NCBI GenBank assembly: GCA_038380435.1
Contig: JAWZYU010000001.1
Span: 10,582,001-10,646,000, forward strand
Reading direction: 5' to 3'
Length of the DNA stretch: 64,000 bases
Source of the DNA: Ryuthela nishihirai
Lineage: Eukaryota; Arthropoda; Arachnida; Araneae; Heptathelidae
Part shown: one piece after another, positions 37,340 through 46,925 of the stretch
Numbering within the stretch: position 1 is the stretch's first letter
Layout of the letters: every line of letters begins with the position of its first letter
Notes under the pieces: model-generated
The model's input: only the letters and a program-made list of their open reading frames with translations
Told to the model about the DNA's origin: nothing
The model's database searches: none
Made by a program: the position numbers and the translations under genes

Positions 37340-37720
37340 TAAATTTGTGGATTCTGATTCCAATTTTAATGCTAATGATACTTCCAGGCATTCTGGCCAA
37401 ACAGCTCTCAGATATTCTCAAAACTCAGTTTACTTTTTATGATGCTACTGATATTGATAATGAGATAAATAAATTAGAGAGTAATAAAACTACAGGTAAG
37501 ATGGGAGTACTGTTAAAATGTTAAAGATTTTTTGTAGCTATCATGTTCATATTTTAGCATGTTTGGTAAATATCTCTATGAAGAAAGGTTTCTTTTTTGA
37601 TGCTTTGAAATATGCTTTAATTTTTCAAATATATCAAAATTAGGTTATAAATTTGACAAATAATTAATATCAATTTCCACTTTACCAGTCTTTTCCAAAG
37701 TTACTGAAATATATATATAT
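37340..37720 (+). pseudogene. Relic of a non-LTR reverse transcriptase, N-terminal blocks
   Basis: The plus-strand translation contains DIDNEINKLESNKTTGK followed by MGV, which matches the non-LTR block that usually reads 'I..L...KA.G.DG'. After a frame change comes LACLVNISMKKGFFFDALKY and ALIFQIY, which corresponds to 'F..S...G.FP..WK.A...PI'. Then comes a remnant QSFPKLLKYI, resembling 'PVFSKLLEKI'. The segments are in the right order but in different frames, and no intact polymerase core (YADD) follows. This is an old, decayed LINE fragment of the CR1/Jockey/L2 type, too short to assign to a clade. An (AT)n tract ends it. Confidence 0.6.
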
Positions 37721-38094
37721 ATCTTAGTAATATACATCTCTTAGTAAGTTATCTGGGTATTTGTTCTTGATCAACACCTACCACCAGAATTTCTAGCTTA
37801 AATGTTTCGTTTGCACTATCACTTCAGGTTTTACATTTAGCGCCCTCTAACGATGCAAATTAAAGCCTTTTCAAGACTATGAATCTTCATATTTCTTTAG
37901 TAACTAATCAACTCAAAACGAGATTTTCATTAATATCTTAAAGCAAAAAATTGCGTTTCCCCAGGAATGAAGGGACAAATTGTTGCCAACATCCTAAACT
38001 CCTCGATCATCACACTCTATCACTAATCACATTTTTAGCACAAATAGATCTTTTGCAATATACGTTAAATGTTTCAAATTTTCAAATTATCCCA

Positions 38095-38225
38095 CCGTCA
38101 GAGATCGCAATTAAAACTTTAGGAAGATTAGGGAATTATGAATCGTAATAGTTTATCAATACTTATCCAACGCAAAAACAATTTTAATTTTTTTTCTAAA
38201 ACCAGGATTATCTCTAAAAGCAACA
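38095..38225. repeat. Diverged direct duplication, copy 1
   Basis: GATCGCAATTAAAACTTTAG, GAATTATGAATCGTAATAG, TTTATCAATACTTATCC and TTTTCTAAAACCAGGA correspond in order to the copy at 38,620-38,750. The two are roughly 525 bp apart, with a SINE A fragment between them. Confidence 0.5.
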
Positions 38226-38365
38226 AAAAAAAATTGTCGATGAAATTATTGATGGTTAAATGTCACCGTCAATATTTCTAATTTTGAAATACAATTAAAT
38301 CGCTTGTAATATTAGTTTAAATGTTTGACTTTTCAATTTTTTCACCGTTAGATGGCTTGGTTTTT

Positions 38366-38617
38366 GTTGTTTGTTTCACCTCCGAGCGGCTCTTTTCTTC
38401 CACACAATGGATTAAATGGCCTGGTCACAGGATCTCGAAAGCTCAGAGATGGTTGGGGGAGGAAACCCACTGGAACGATGTTGTTACACAGATTCAGTCA
38501 AGGTCGTCCAATGTGTTCTTTAACGTGCACAGGGTATGACTCTTCCGCATAAGGAACCACGGTTTAAGGTCTCATCCGAGGGACGGTGGCCTTACCAAGA
38601 CCATTGGTGTACCTTGT
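38366..38617 (-). mobile_element. SINE A 3' part, minus strand
   Basis: The segment runs from GTTTCACCTCCGAGCGGC through CTTTAACGTGCACAGGG to GGCCTTACCAAGACCATTGG and then stops, so the tRNA-like head is missing. Confidence 0.85.
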
Positions 38618-38619
38618 CC

Positions 38620-38750
38620 ATTAGAGGGCGCAATTAACGCTATAGGGAATTTTCAGAAGTACGAAGCGTAATATTTCATCAATACCTAAACAACCTAAAA
38701 ATAATTTTTGATTTGTTTCTAAAACGAAGAATGTCTACAGACAGATATTA
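38620..38750. repeat. Diverged direct duplication, copy 2
   Basis: GGGCGCAATTAACGC, GTACGAAGCGTAATA, TTTCATCAATACCTAAAC and TTTCTAAAACGAAGA mirror the copy at 38,095-38,225. Confidence 0.5.
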
Positions 38751-39859
38751 GCGCTTTTGTTTCTGAAAAAAAAAAAGCAAAATTGTGCCGCTCAAAAGAA
38801 ATTGCCCTTTGAACGCTGATTCAACATATTTGACTCAGAGCCAACTGACTCTTACTTGAGCCCAAAATTAGAATATCTTTAAGTCCTCTAACTTATATAT
38901 ATATACAGCCATTTGTTTGCTAAGAGCTTCATATTTTAATGAATTATGATTAACAAGAAAATTTATCTTGTGTTGCTCGGATTTCAAACTCTAAAGCAGT
39001 GATTCTCAAACCTTTTTTGCTCACGGTACATTATTTATCGCCATAAATATGGTGACACTACGAAGACTCGGGCATGCGCAGTTTGTCTTGAATCGGCAAC
39101 ATTACTAGCTACACTCCCCACAGTATATCAATTGAACTACACAAATCACTTTAATATTCACATTAATATGCAAAAATTCACATTAATATGCAAAAATCAG
39201 AAATAAAAATAACCTAAAGTTCTCTGTTGTTGAGCAATAAAATTTTAAAGTTTATCCTTCCAACTGTTTGATACCCAGATGATAATCGCCCTAACAAATA
39301 CCCAGATAACTTCAAAAATAGGCATTTCTGTAGAGACATTTGTAAACGCAGAACTGTTCGGTTCAAGTTTTGACTTGTATTGAGACAGTGCGTAGTCGTA
39401 CGTGTTATGGGAATTTTTTGTGTTAATTTTGCTTTTAACATTCAATATGGATGCTTTTGATTAAACGGAAAGAGTTAAAATGATGAATCAGTGTCAGAAA
39501 GTAGCAACAAAATGATTTATATATTTCCTATTATCTACAATATCATCCAAATTTCACTGTACACATTTTGAGAAACATTGATCTAAAATATATGATATTT
39601 CAGTCTCCACGTCACAAGCTGTAATTTGACATAAATTGCATTACGATTGATAAATTATATTGACCCATAAAATATAATAAAAAACTCTTTTAGGGTAAGA
39701 AAGAAGTGGACAGATTTTGAGGTACAGAACGATACTCTCCACGTCAGGAGTTACTAAGTCCGAAAAACTATATTACCTGACTCAAAACACCGAATTTTTC
39801 AAATCAGCAGAGTTGCTTCAGTTCAAGTTGCAGCACCTTGGATATAATTTGTCAGTCAT
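38751..39859. other. Unassigned AT-rich sequence
   Basis: No gene was recognised. A (TA)n stretch lies near 38,896, and a short direct duplication (TTCACATTAATATGCAAAAA) lies at about 39,158 and 39,178. Confidence 0.5.
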
Positions 39860-40065
39860 AAATAAATAAATACCCCTTCAAGCATCTGCTTGCCACAGAG
39901 GTCTGACAGGAGTCTGTCAGTTCATATGCCATACTAGAAGCTCTGTGAGGATGGCAGGACCTCAGCAGAAAAACAACATGAACATCCATGCCTTACCCGA
40001 GGCTCGAACCCAAGTCCCTTAGATCAGTAGCCAAGCGCGCTAACCACTCGGTCACGGGAGTGCTA
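39860..40065 (-). mobile_element. SINE B, best-preserved copy, minus strand
   Basis: The 206-bp copy shows all family blocks: (AAAT)n at its 3' end, CTTCAAGCATCTGCTTGCC, GAGGTCTGACAGGAGTC and GGACCTCAGCAGAAAAAC. These are followed by the inverted B box GGCTCGAACCC and the inverted head GCGCGCTAACCACTCGGTCAC. Read on the minus strand the head starts GTGACCGAGTGGTTAGCGCG, a clear tRNA D-arm with A box. Confidence 0.9.
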
Positions 40066-40772
40066 AGGAAACTTTATAACTAAATAAAATTAAATATGGG
40101 AAAATTGTGTATGGCGAGTGTAAGTTTTGAAAAAAAAATTGTACGTACTAATAATGTGCAATGAAAAGCATTATTTATAGTTTAATGCATTTTCTCATAT
40201 ATAGGAAGAAAGTTTGTTTGTGTGTTATGTTTCTGCCTGTCCGCTTCTGTACCATCCTGTATTCACCAATCGAAAATGTTAATTTGAATTACTAAAACTA
40301 TACTAAACAGCTCAGAGAGTTATTAGCTTTTTAATTTAATTCAGCGGTGTTAAATCGGTTATACAAATATAGTTACTACTTTACTTCCTGTTAGCTGTCT
40401 AAACGAAGGTCGGATAACCAAGGGTATAAGCCTTGAACATCTCCGTCTACTTGGCTAACACATAGATATATAATTATACTCGTGAAAAATAACTCCTGAG
40501 CTAGAGTATTTTCAACTAATAACAGACATTTTATTCCAACTGAAATCGAAATTCATTAAATATTCCCCAATATATTACCATTTCTTACCAACGCGATTTT
40601 ACAGATGTCTGCACTTAATACGGTGCAACCAATCTTCTGGGCGTCGAACGCCCGACAAACAGCAAGGACATAGAGTAAACAAATGGAGCAGGTATGCGCT
40701 ACATATATTCACTAAGGCATACACACATAAACTCCTTGACTACATAAATAAGATATTGGAAATTAGGCCTAC
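40066..40772. other. Unassigned sequence
   Basis: No gene, repeat or transposon end was recognised. Confidence 0.5.
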
Positions 40773-40842
40773 CTTGGTGAGATGATGATATGAAGAGGAC
40801 GACCCCTAGGACGAGGAAGGTGCCGTTGTAAGCAATTTTAAC
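40773..40842 (-). CDS. Possible small exon encoding a hydrophobic segment
   Basis: On the minus strand TCTCTGTCAG (candidate acceptor) precedes 70 nt that read VKIAYNGTFLVLGVVLFISS, then SHQ. CACCAAG followed by GTAGGC is a reasonable donor. The peptide looks like one membrane-spanning segment. A sixth helix of a class C GPCR came to mind, but the match is from memory and weak. The pyrimidine tract is poor and no neighbouring exon was found, so chance is the leading alternative. Confidence 0.15.
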
Positions 40843-41055
40843 CTGACAGAGACATTTCCAACGCTAACGTCTTCTCCATTGTTCCGTAATGATTTGTTCT
40901 GTTGCATACAAGATTCTACGACTTGGTTTCTTACGAATAACAACAGTGAAGTCAACGCAACAAATATATTCCTTATTTACAATGTATTATCCGCGTTGCC
41001 AATGGTATGCGCAGAAATTTTCAGTGGGAATTGTGTTGTTTTTGGTAAATAATAT

Positions 41056-41059
41056 AATA

Positions 41060-41150
<91 letters not shown>
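41056..41150. repeat. (AAT)n microsatellite, about 30 units
   Basis: An almost pure AAT run follows GTAAATAATATAATA. The poly-Asn, poly-Tyr and poly-Leu open frames over it (40889-41302 plus; 40977-41193 minus) are artefacts of the three-base period. Confidence 0.97.
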
Positions 41151-41605
41151 GAAAGTCACCTTCACTTATTATAGATGGCGCGAGATCCGACACATTCAGC
41201 GAAAGATATAAAGGTCACATTCTGGAAGCAAGTCGTGAAACACTCCACGTTACACGTAATGTGTCTGATTTAGGAATGACGACGGCAAACACAAATCCGT
41301 GATTTCTTTCAACTTTACTACCGCCAAGCAATCCCGTGAAAATATTGCCGTTAAAATATTCATAATTTTAATTCTGATATAGGAAACTGTCACTATGAAA
41401 TTAAATATAAATCTCGCAATGTTAATGTTAAGGTGACAGGCAACACAATACAATTAATTTCAATACCATATAACAAAATACACGGTGCTCGAAAAATCAG
41501 CAGCAAACACAAAAATTTGAATTACAAACAAGCCCTTCGGTGTATTTCAACGAAGCGTATAGGTCAAGTCCATGATCATATATCCCATTAATTCCCGAAA
41601 AACAA
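41151..41605. other. Unassigned sequence
   Basis: No gene was recognised between the microsatellite and the SINE. Confidence 0.45.
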
Positions 41606-41963
41606 GAGGGCATGAGGGTCTGAGTCCGTAGAGCATCAGGCTCGTAATCTTCGGTTCCCAGGTGTGATTCTCACTCGGGCCAGCGTTACGATTTATCTCC
41701 TCAAAACTGCCATCCTTGTCCTCAATCAGGAGAGGACACCGATGGAATTGGAAAAGCCTCTGTGCGTCTGTTGGGATGTTAAGCCGTGTCCCCAGGGAGC
41801 TGAACTCTATGCACGTTAAAGAACACGCTGAATAGCTCTCACGGGATGATTCCATATTTCTCCTAGCTATCCAGTGAATCGTCTTCTTCATCCTCCTCTG
41901 AGCAGCGGGATCTTCGTGACTTGGTCAACCTATTTTACGCAACAGTACCCTTCGGAGATGTCC
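41606..41963 (+). mobile_element. SINE A, old diverged copy
   Basis: The head GAGGGTCTGAGTCCGTAGAG and CTCGTAATCTTCGGTTCCCAG precedes a damaged B box. The body (GACACCGATGGAATTGG, GCACGTTAAAGAACACGC) and a poor 3' tail follow. Many substitutions mark it as one of the oldest copies here. Confidence 0.82.
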
Positions 41964-42742
41964 GTATCAGTGAAATATACGGTCTATATATGCCCTAAAT
42001 AGTTTCTTCATATTTTTTTCATTTTAAAGTAATTCCAATTATTTCTTTTACAGCATTAATTTAATATATTATAATTTCAAAAAAAAAATGTTTTTGAATT
42101 TTTATACTGATGTTCATCAAATCAAAATTCGCATATCTTTACCCCATTCCATTTAATAAATCGGCGATTAACAAATTATGATATTACCATGGATTAATTT
42201 TAAATAAGTATTCAGGAATGATGCATTTAGGAAACTATGGTGAATATTCTTTTAAAAAATACACTTGCATGGTATATTAAGTGAAACGAATTTCCATTAC
42301 TAAATTTCGCAGCTTCTAAAATGTTTCATTGAAACTGAGATAAAAGATTTAATTGCATTGAAAAATTATTTCAAAAGTAATTAATTAAATATTGATTCAT
42401 AGTGGCAAACAATTGAAAAAATTCTTTTAAAAATATTTTTCCTCGTTAGGTGGTGGTGGGTTAAAATCTGTCCGTATCATTCTAGACCTGGATAGTGCAG
42501 TAGCAGAATTGCTGATACTTAAATATACTACTAATTTAATGAAATTTCAAATTCTAAAATCTTCATGTAGGTTTCTTTTTAACCTCTTAATGAATCTCAA
42601 ATCATTCCTTAATAGTTAAACAGAGTCATCATGGACACATTACTCTAAGAGATTTGGAAACAAATAGATTTCAGTTCATTTTTTGAAACTTAGTTAGATT
42701 TTATGAATATTTCATTTACCTCTTTTTTGGTCCATGCTGTCC
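41964..42742. other. Unassigned AT-rich sequence
   Basis: No gene was recognised. Confidence 0.5.
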
Positions 42743-42949
42743 AGGCGGTGGCCTTGAGGTGAATCAGTCGGTAACAAGCTGGACCCGTAATCTTCAGTTC
42801 CCAGGTTCGGGTTTGGGCTTGGAAAGGCCGCTGTCCGTTGGATGAGACGTTAAACTATGATCCTCTGTGCGAGGGAGCCATACCCTGTACACGATAAAGA
42901 ACAAGGTGGATGGCCTTGACGGGAGGATACCATCTGTCTATTAACAGTT
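42743..42949 (+). mobile_element. SINE A with internal deletion and cut 3' end
   Basis: The tRNA-like head (GAATCAGTCGGTAAC, CCCAGGTTCGGG) joins directly to the body at TTGGGCTTGGAAAGGCCGC, so about 70 bp are missing. The copy stops at CCATCTGTCTATTAACAG, where the (AAT)n tail of the neighbouring LINE begins. The LINE probably inserted into or beside this SINE. Confidence 0.85.
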
Positions 42950-43440
42950 AATAATAATAATAATTTATTCCGTATAGGGGGTTACAGTAAAGCCAAGGTA
43001 CAGGAAATTTTGGATATTAATTTAGCTTGATGCCCCAGTACATTTGAGAAATTAAAAAGAAATATTGAGGATAGTACAAAAATGCAAACATGTTTACAGG
43101 AATTGCATAATTATTTAATACATATAAACATAATGACAAGTTGCACAGAAGAAGACAAACATATAATTTGAAATATGATACGAAAAACAGTAAACTTAGG
43201 GGGAAGAAAAAGAAGGTTTAAGACAGCAGAGAGTAATATTAAATGAATGAACAGGGAAAAAAAGATTGCGTATAATCCAGACGAAGAGCAAAGATGGGGA
43301 GTGGGAAGAGGGATGAGGAGATGTTGTTGGTCAAACGTTTCAGTATTCTAATAGAAGTGGAGTAATATAAATTTTGGTTTAGAATTTAAAGAAGTGATAT
43401 CGCTCGGTAGACAGTTCCAAGTTGACGTTTCTTGAAAGGC
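42950..43440 (-). mobile_element. 3' region and (ATT)n tail of a non-LTR element
   Basis: Read on the minus strand, this non-coding stretch follows the reverse-transcriptase fragment at 43,441-43,998 and ends in an (ATT)n run at about 42,950-42,967. A simple-repeat tail in place of poly-A is common in several non-LTR clades. Confidence 0.55.
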
Positions 43441-43998
43441 AAAAGAAATTTCCCCATACTTAGCTTTGAAAATCTTCGGAATAGGGAAACATTTTATTAT
43501 CAGAGCGAAGGATGTGACGATGTCGTAATCGAGTGTAGGGTGTAATAATCGAATGAAGGGAATGAGACTTGTTATAAATAGTGTCGTGAATAAGGGTAAT
43601 AAACCGCAGCTTTCTTCTAGATTCAAGAGTGGGAATTTGGTAGTTGGAACGAATATCAGTAATTGTTAGAGATTCTCGTTTGTTAAAATAGATTTGGCTA
43701 ATGATTTTGAGAGCTTCATTTTGAACTTTTTCTAAGTTATAAGAGTTATATTTATTTATACCAAAAAGAGTGGAGGCACAATATTCGAGTTTAGGTCTGA
43801 TGTAAATTTTGTAGAATATTGGGGCATAGGAGGATATGCAGTTTACAATGTACCTCAATATATAAGTTCTTTTAGAAGCTGAAGCAACGGTTTTATTTAT
43901 GTGAATTCCAAAGTCAACAATATTACCTATTATCATACCTAGGTACTTAATGGAAGTGCAAATTGTAATATGAATGTTATTAATTTTAATGTGTATAT
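43441..43998 (-). pseudogene. C-terminal part of a non-LTR LINE polyprotein
   Basis: The minus-strand frame contains SIKYLGMIIGNIVDFGIHI, then YKIYIRPKLEYCASTLFGI, LEKVQNEALKIISQIYF and TLESRRKLRFITLIHDTIYN. These match, in order, the thumb/connection region found downstream of the reverse-transcriptase core in CR1/L2/Jockey-type elements: the 'YLG' block, the 'RP.LEY...W' block, the 'L..VQ...' block and the 'L..RR...R' block. The polymerase core itself is absent. The frame runs into a SINE A at 44,011, so the upstream 13 residues of the open frame are SINE-derived. The element is 5'-truncated and inactive, and the clade is not resolved by eye. Confidence 0.8.
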
Positions 43999-44010
43999 CA
44001 TGCGAGATGA

Positions 44011-44394
44011 GTTGGGTTGTTTTACCTCTGAGCGGCACTTTTTTGCACACCATTGGCTAAATGGCCAGGTCACAGGGACCCCGAAGGCTCAGAGAAGGTT
44101 GGGAGAGGGAACCCACTGGAACAGCTGTTGGGAGACAGATGGTAGCCCCCCGTCAAGGCCATCCAGCGTGTTCTTTAACGTGCACAGGGTATGTCTCTCC
44201 CGTACACGGGGCCACGGCTTAACGTCCCATCCGACGGACGGCGGCCTTTCCAAGCCCATCGGTGTCCCCTACTGACCGTGGGCAGGGTGGGGAATTTTGC
44301 GGAGATAAATCTCAACGCTGACCCAGCTGGGACTCGAACCTGGGAACTACAGATTACGAGCCTGGCGCGCTACCGACTGAGCCACCCCCGCCCC
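44011..44394 (-). mobile_element. SINE A, full-length, with perfect 13-bp target duplication
   Basis: The 384-bp copy is flanked by TCATGCGAGATGA at 43998-44010 and 44395-44407. On the minus strand the head reads GGTGGCTCAGTCGGTAGCGC, CTCGTAATCTGTAG and GGTTCGAGTCC. The 3' end reads AAAAGTGCCGCTCAGAGG and TAAAACAACCCAAC, with no poly-A. It landed next to an older LINE relic, so it is younger than that LINE. It is among the least diverged copies in the window. Confidence 0.97.
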
Positions 44395-44447
44395 TCATGC
44401 GAGATGACGATATACGATCCAACATAATCTTCTGGAAGCAATTGTTA

Positions 44448-44560
44448 GCTCTCTAGTACCGAAAGATCTAAATTTGATATCTAGCAATTGATAATCTCTA
44501 GCACCGAAATATAATTAAAATTGATATCTAGCAATTGAATCTCTAGCACCGAAGGATTAA
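44448..44560. repeat. Tandem repeat of about 45-50 bp, 2.5 copies
   Basis: GATATCTAGCAATTGA followed by ATCTCTAGCACCGAA occurs twice in full, with a partial unit (CTCTCTAGTACCGAAAGATC) in front. Confidence 0.75.
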
Positions 44561-44576
44561 ATGACTTGAATAATTA

Positions 44577-44964
44577 GAGGGTGGCGTGGTTCATTCTGTA
44601 GCGCCCAAACTCGTAACTTGTAGTTCCCAGGTTCGATTTCCAGCTGGGGGAGCGTTTAAGTTTATATCCGCTAAACCCCTGTCCTGCCCTCTGTCAGCAG
44701 GGAACATCCATGGGCTTGGAAAAGCACCATTAATCAGATAGAACATTAAGCTGTGGATCTGTGTGTAGGAGAACCCTACCCTGTGCACGTTAAAGAACAC
44801 TCTGGATGGCCTTGACGGGAGACTACCATCTGTCTCCCAACAGCTGCCCAAGTAGGTCCCATTCAGCAAACGTCTTTGAGCTTTCGGTGTCCTCGTGATC
44901 TGGCTATTTAGCGCAAATTTGTGTGCAAAGAAAAGTGCCGCTCAGAGGTAAAACAACCCAACCC
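44577..44964 (+). mobile_element. SINE A, near full-length plus-strand copy
   Basis: The copy runs from GGTGGCGTGGTTCATTCTG (eroded A box) and CCCAGGTTCGATTTCC (B box) through GCACGTTAAAGAACAC and CCTTGACGGGAGAC to AAAAGTGCCGCTCAGAGG and TAAAACAACCCAACCC. It is moderately diverged. Confidence 0.93.
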
Positions 44965-45019
44965 ACACCTCTGTGTGCAGTTAGGCTATCCCTTCCTGAA
45001 GAATAGGAGGAGGAACAGG

Positions 45020-45410
45020 CATGTTCCCCAGGATTAAGTTTTGGGGGAGAGGTCGGCGACAATTTAGTTTCAAGGGGGTATGACAATTTAGCCTCTGGGG
45101 GGAGGAGGCTGAGATTAAGACTTGACTCCAGTTTTCTCAATTACTAAAATATTTCACCGAACAGGAAACATTAAATTATTATTGTATATGGAATAAAGTT
45201 TTACAGTTTTTTTTTTTTTCAATATTTTGTAGTTTTGGACATATACTATGGGGCTAAAGTAAAACTGAACAAATAAAACTCTTTTGAATTTCACAGGAAG
45301 CAGACAAGTTTGAGATTTAGCGTAATACGACTGGATTTTCGGATGGGTGGGAGGATGGGGGGTGTCGTAACCCCTGTCATCACAGCTGGTTATTTCCTTG
45401 TGGGGGGAGG
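45020..45410. repeat. Dispersed repeat related to 27,383-27,760
   Basis: CAATTACTAAAATATTTCACC, GAACAGGAAACATTAAA, CTATGGGGCTAAAGTAAAAC and GGAAGCAGACAAGTTTGAG are collinear with the earlier copy. It begins in G-rich sequence (TTTTGGGGGAGAGG, CTCTGGGGGGAGG) with no recognised ends. Confidence 0.6.
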
Positions 45411-45795
45411 GGGGATTTTAGCTCAGTCAGTATCATGCCAGTCTCGTAATCTGTAGTTGCCATGTTCGAATTCTAACCTTTGCCAGGGTTGAGATTTATC
45501 TCCGCAAAATCCCACTTTGCCCCCGATGAGAAAGGGGACACCGATGGGCTTGAAAAGGTCGCCGTTCATCGGATGGGATGTTAGGCTGTGACTCTGTGTA
45601 CGTGAAAGTCATAACCTGTGCACGTTACACAACGCGCTGAAACTCCTTGACGGGAAGCGCAACAAAGTTGTTGTTATCAGAATGCTTCTGCATTTCTGAT
45701 AACAACAACTGTCTAGTGGGTAGTATTCTCCAGCCTTCTCTGACCAGAGGGGTTCTTGTGACTTGGCGAATTTTGCGTAAAAGTGCCATTTAGGT
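45411..45795 (+). mobile_element. SINE A with an internal hairpin insertion
   Basis: The head TTTAGCTCAGTCAGTATC and CTCGTAATCTGTAG, the body ACACCGATGGGCTTG and the tail CTTGTGACTTGGCG identify the family. Where other copies read CTACCATCTGTCTCCCAACAG, this copy instead carries a perfect hairpin (45667-45709). Confidence 0.88.
45667..45709. repeat. Perfect hairpin with 16-bp arms inside a SINE
   Basis: GTTGTTGTTATCAGAA (45667-45682) pairs perfectly with TTCTGATAACAACAAC (45694-45709) around an 11-nt loop. Other SINE A copies lack it, so it arose within this copy. Confidence 0.95.
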
Positions 45796-46121
45796 GATTC
45801 TGCATTAGTAGATGTAAAATCGATTTCCCACACTGAAAAGTTTTGTGATTTGAATTTGATAATTCGTCATTTCAAATAATTGCAATTATCTCCTTTATAA
45901 CACTAACATTTGATAAATATATATTTTAGCAGCATTTATTTGATTAGTCGTTAGATTTACATTATTACTACACAAGAAAATGAATACACCTTATTTTCAC
46001 TCACTATTAATTTAATATTTTAATAGCAATGAATGCTAAGAAATCCATTTCAGCGTTCCTAATAATAATATTTTCCGCTTATTACTTAGTAATTGAACTG
46101 GAAATATTAATAATTGCTACA
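45796..46121. other. AT-rich sequence with a possible old duplication
   Basis: No gene was recognised. The segment around 46,030-46,130 shares scattered similarity with 47,370-47,480 (AAATCCATT, TAATTGAACTG, AATTGCTA/AACTGCTA), which suggests an ancient local duplication. Confidence 0.4.
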
Positions 46122-46175
46122 TGAAACCATTTAATCAATAGCATTTCCCAGTATGCTATTGATTAAATGGTTTCA
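46122..46175. repeat. Perfect hairpin with 23-bp arms
   Basis: TGAAACCATTTAATCAATAG and CAT (46122-46144) pair perfectly with 46153-46175 across the 8-nt loop TTCCCAGT. Confidence 0.96.
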
Positions 46176-46269
46176 ATTAATTAATGGTTAATTGGGAGGA
46201 AGAAAATCCGTTCGGTCAATATCGGAAAAAAATATTCCTGTGTAAGTATGTTCGTAAATATTCCGAGCG

Positions 46270-46640
46270 TGAATAGTTCAGTCACATTGAGCCTGGCTCC
46301 TAATCTGCAATTCCCAGATTCGATTCTAGCTGGTCCAGGGTTCAGTTTTATCTCTGCAAAAGTCCACGCCCTCACCACAGTCAGTAGGGGACACCAAAGG
46401 GCTTGGAAAGACCTTAGTCCGTCGGATGGGACATTAAGCCGTGGCATCTTCTGTAGGAGGGCCCTACTCCGTACACATTAAAGAACACGCTGGATGACCT
46501 TGAATGCAGGCCACCATCTGTCTCCTAACAGTCCTTCGGTGGGTCCGTTTCCCCAGCCTTCTCTGAACCTTCGGAACCCTTGTGACCTGCCCATTTAGCC
46601 CATTGTGTGTAAAAAAAAGTGCTGTTCAGAGGTAAAAAAA
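46270..46640 (+). mobile_element. SINE A copy, plus strand
   Basis: The copy has an eroded tRNA-like head (CTGGCTCCTAATCTGC, CCCAGATTCGATTC) and a body with CAGTAGGGGACACC, GGGCTTGGAAAGACC and TTAAAGAACACGCTGGATG. Its 3' tail reads AAAAGTGCTGTTCAGAGG followed by a run of A. Confidence 0.9.
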
Positions 46641-46716
46641 AAACCATTCCTAAATATCCCAATTTTAATAAACCTTTAAACAGTTTCTTAAGTACAATAA
46701 ATTAAATAGATTAAAT

Positions 46717-46805
46717 ATTTTCTCTGAGCCCTGAGGTGATTATGATCTTGCTATTTAATCTCATTCTGTGCATAACAGTGCCACTCAGAAGTAAAAAAAA
46801 AGCAA
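46717..46805 (+). mobile_element. SINE A 3' fragment
   Basis: TTCTCTGAGCCCTGAGGTG, then CTATTTAATCTCATTCTGTG and AGTGCCACTCAGAAG, match the last ~90 bp of the family. Confidence 0.75.
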
Positions 46806-46830
46806 CCAACCAACCAGTCTGATGAATAAG

Positions 46831-46884
46831 GGCGGGGGTTGGGTTCAGTCAGTAATGTGCCAGGCTCGTAATTTGTATTACGAT
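46831..46884 (+). mobile_element. SINE A head fragment
   Basis: GGCGGGGGTTGGGTTCAGTC, AGTAATGTGCCAGG and CTCGTAATTTGTA match the tRNA-like head up to just before the B box, then the copy stops. Confidence 0.7.
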
Positions 46885-46925
46885 TGCATAAGCGGACAGA
46901 CAAACAACCTTTCTTCTTCTTTATG

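Noticed and set aside
40889..41302. Open frame of 137 residues with a poly-Asn tract, and poly-Tyr/poly-Leu frames on the other strand
   Set aside because: The length comes entirely from the (AAT)n microsatellite; the flanking residues show no domain and no coding bias.
44191..44427. Repeated short open frames beginning MALPHTGPRLNVPSDG-like, also at 33251, 46181, 46921 and 26517
   Set aside because: All fall on the same segment of SINE A copies; the shared peptide reflects the SINE, not a protein family.
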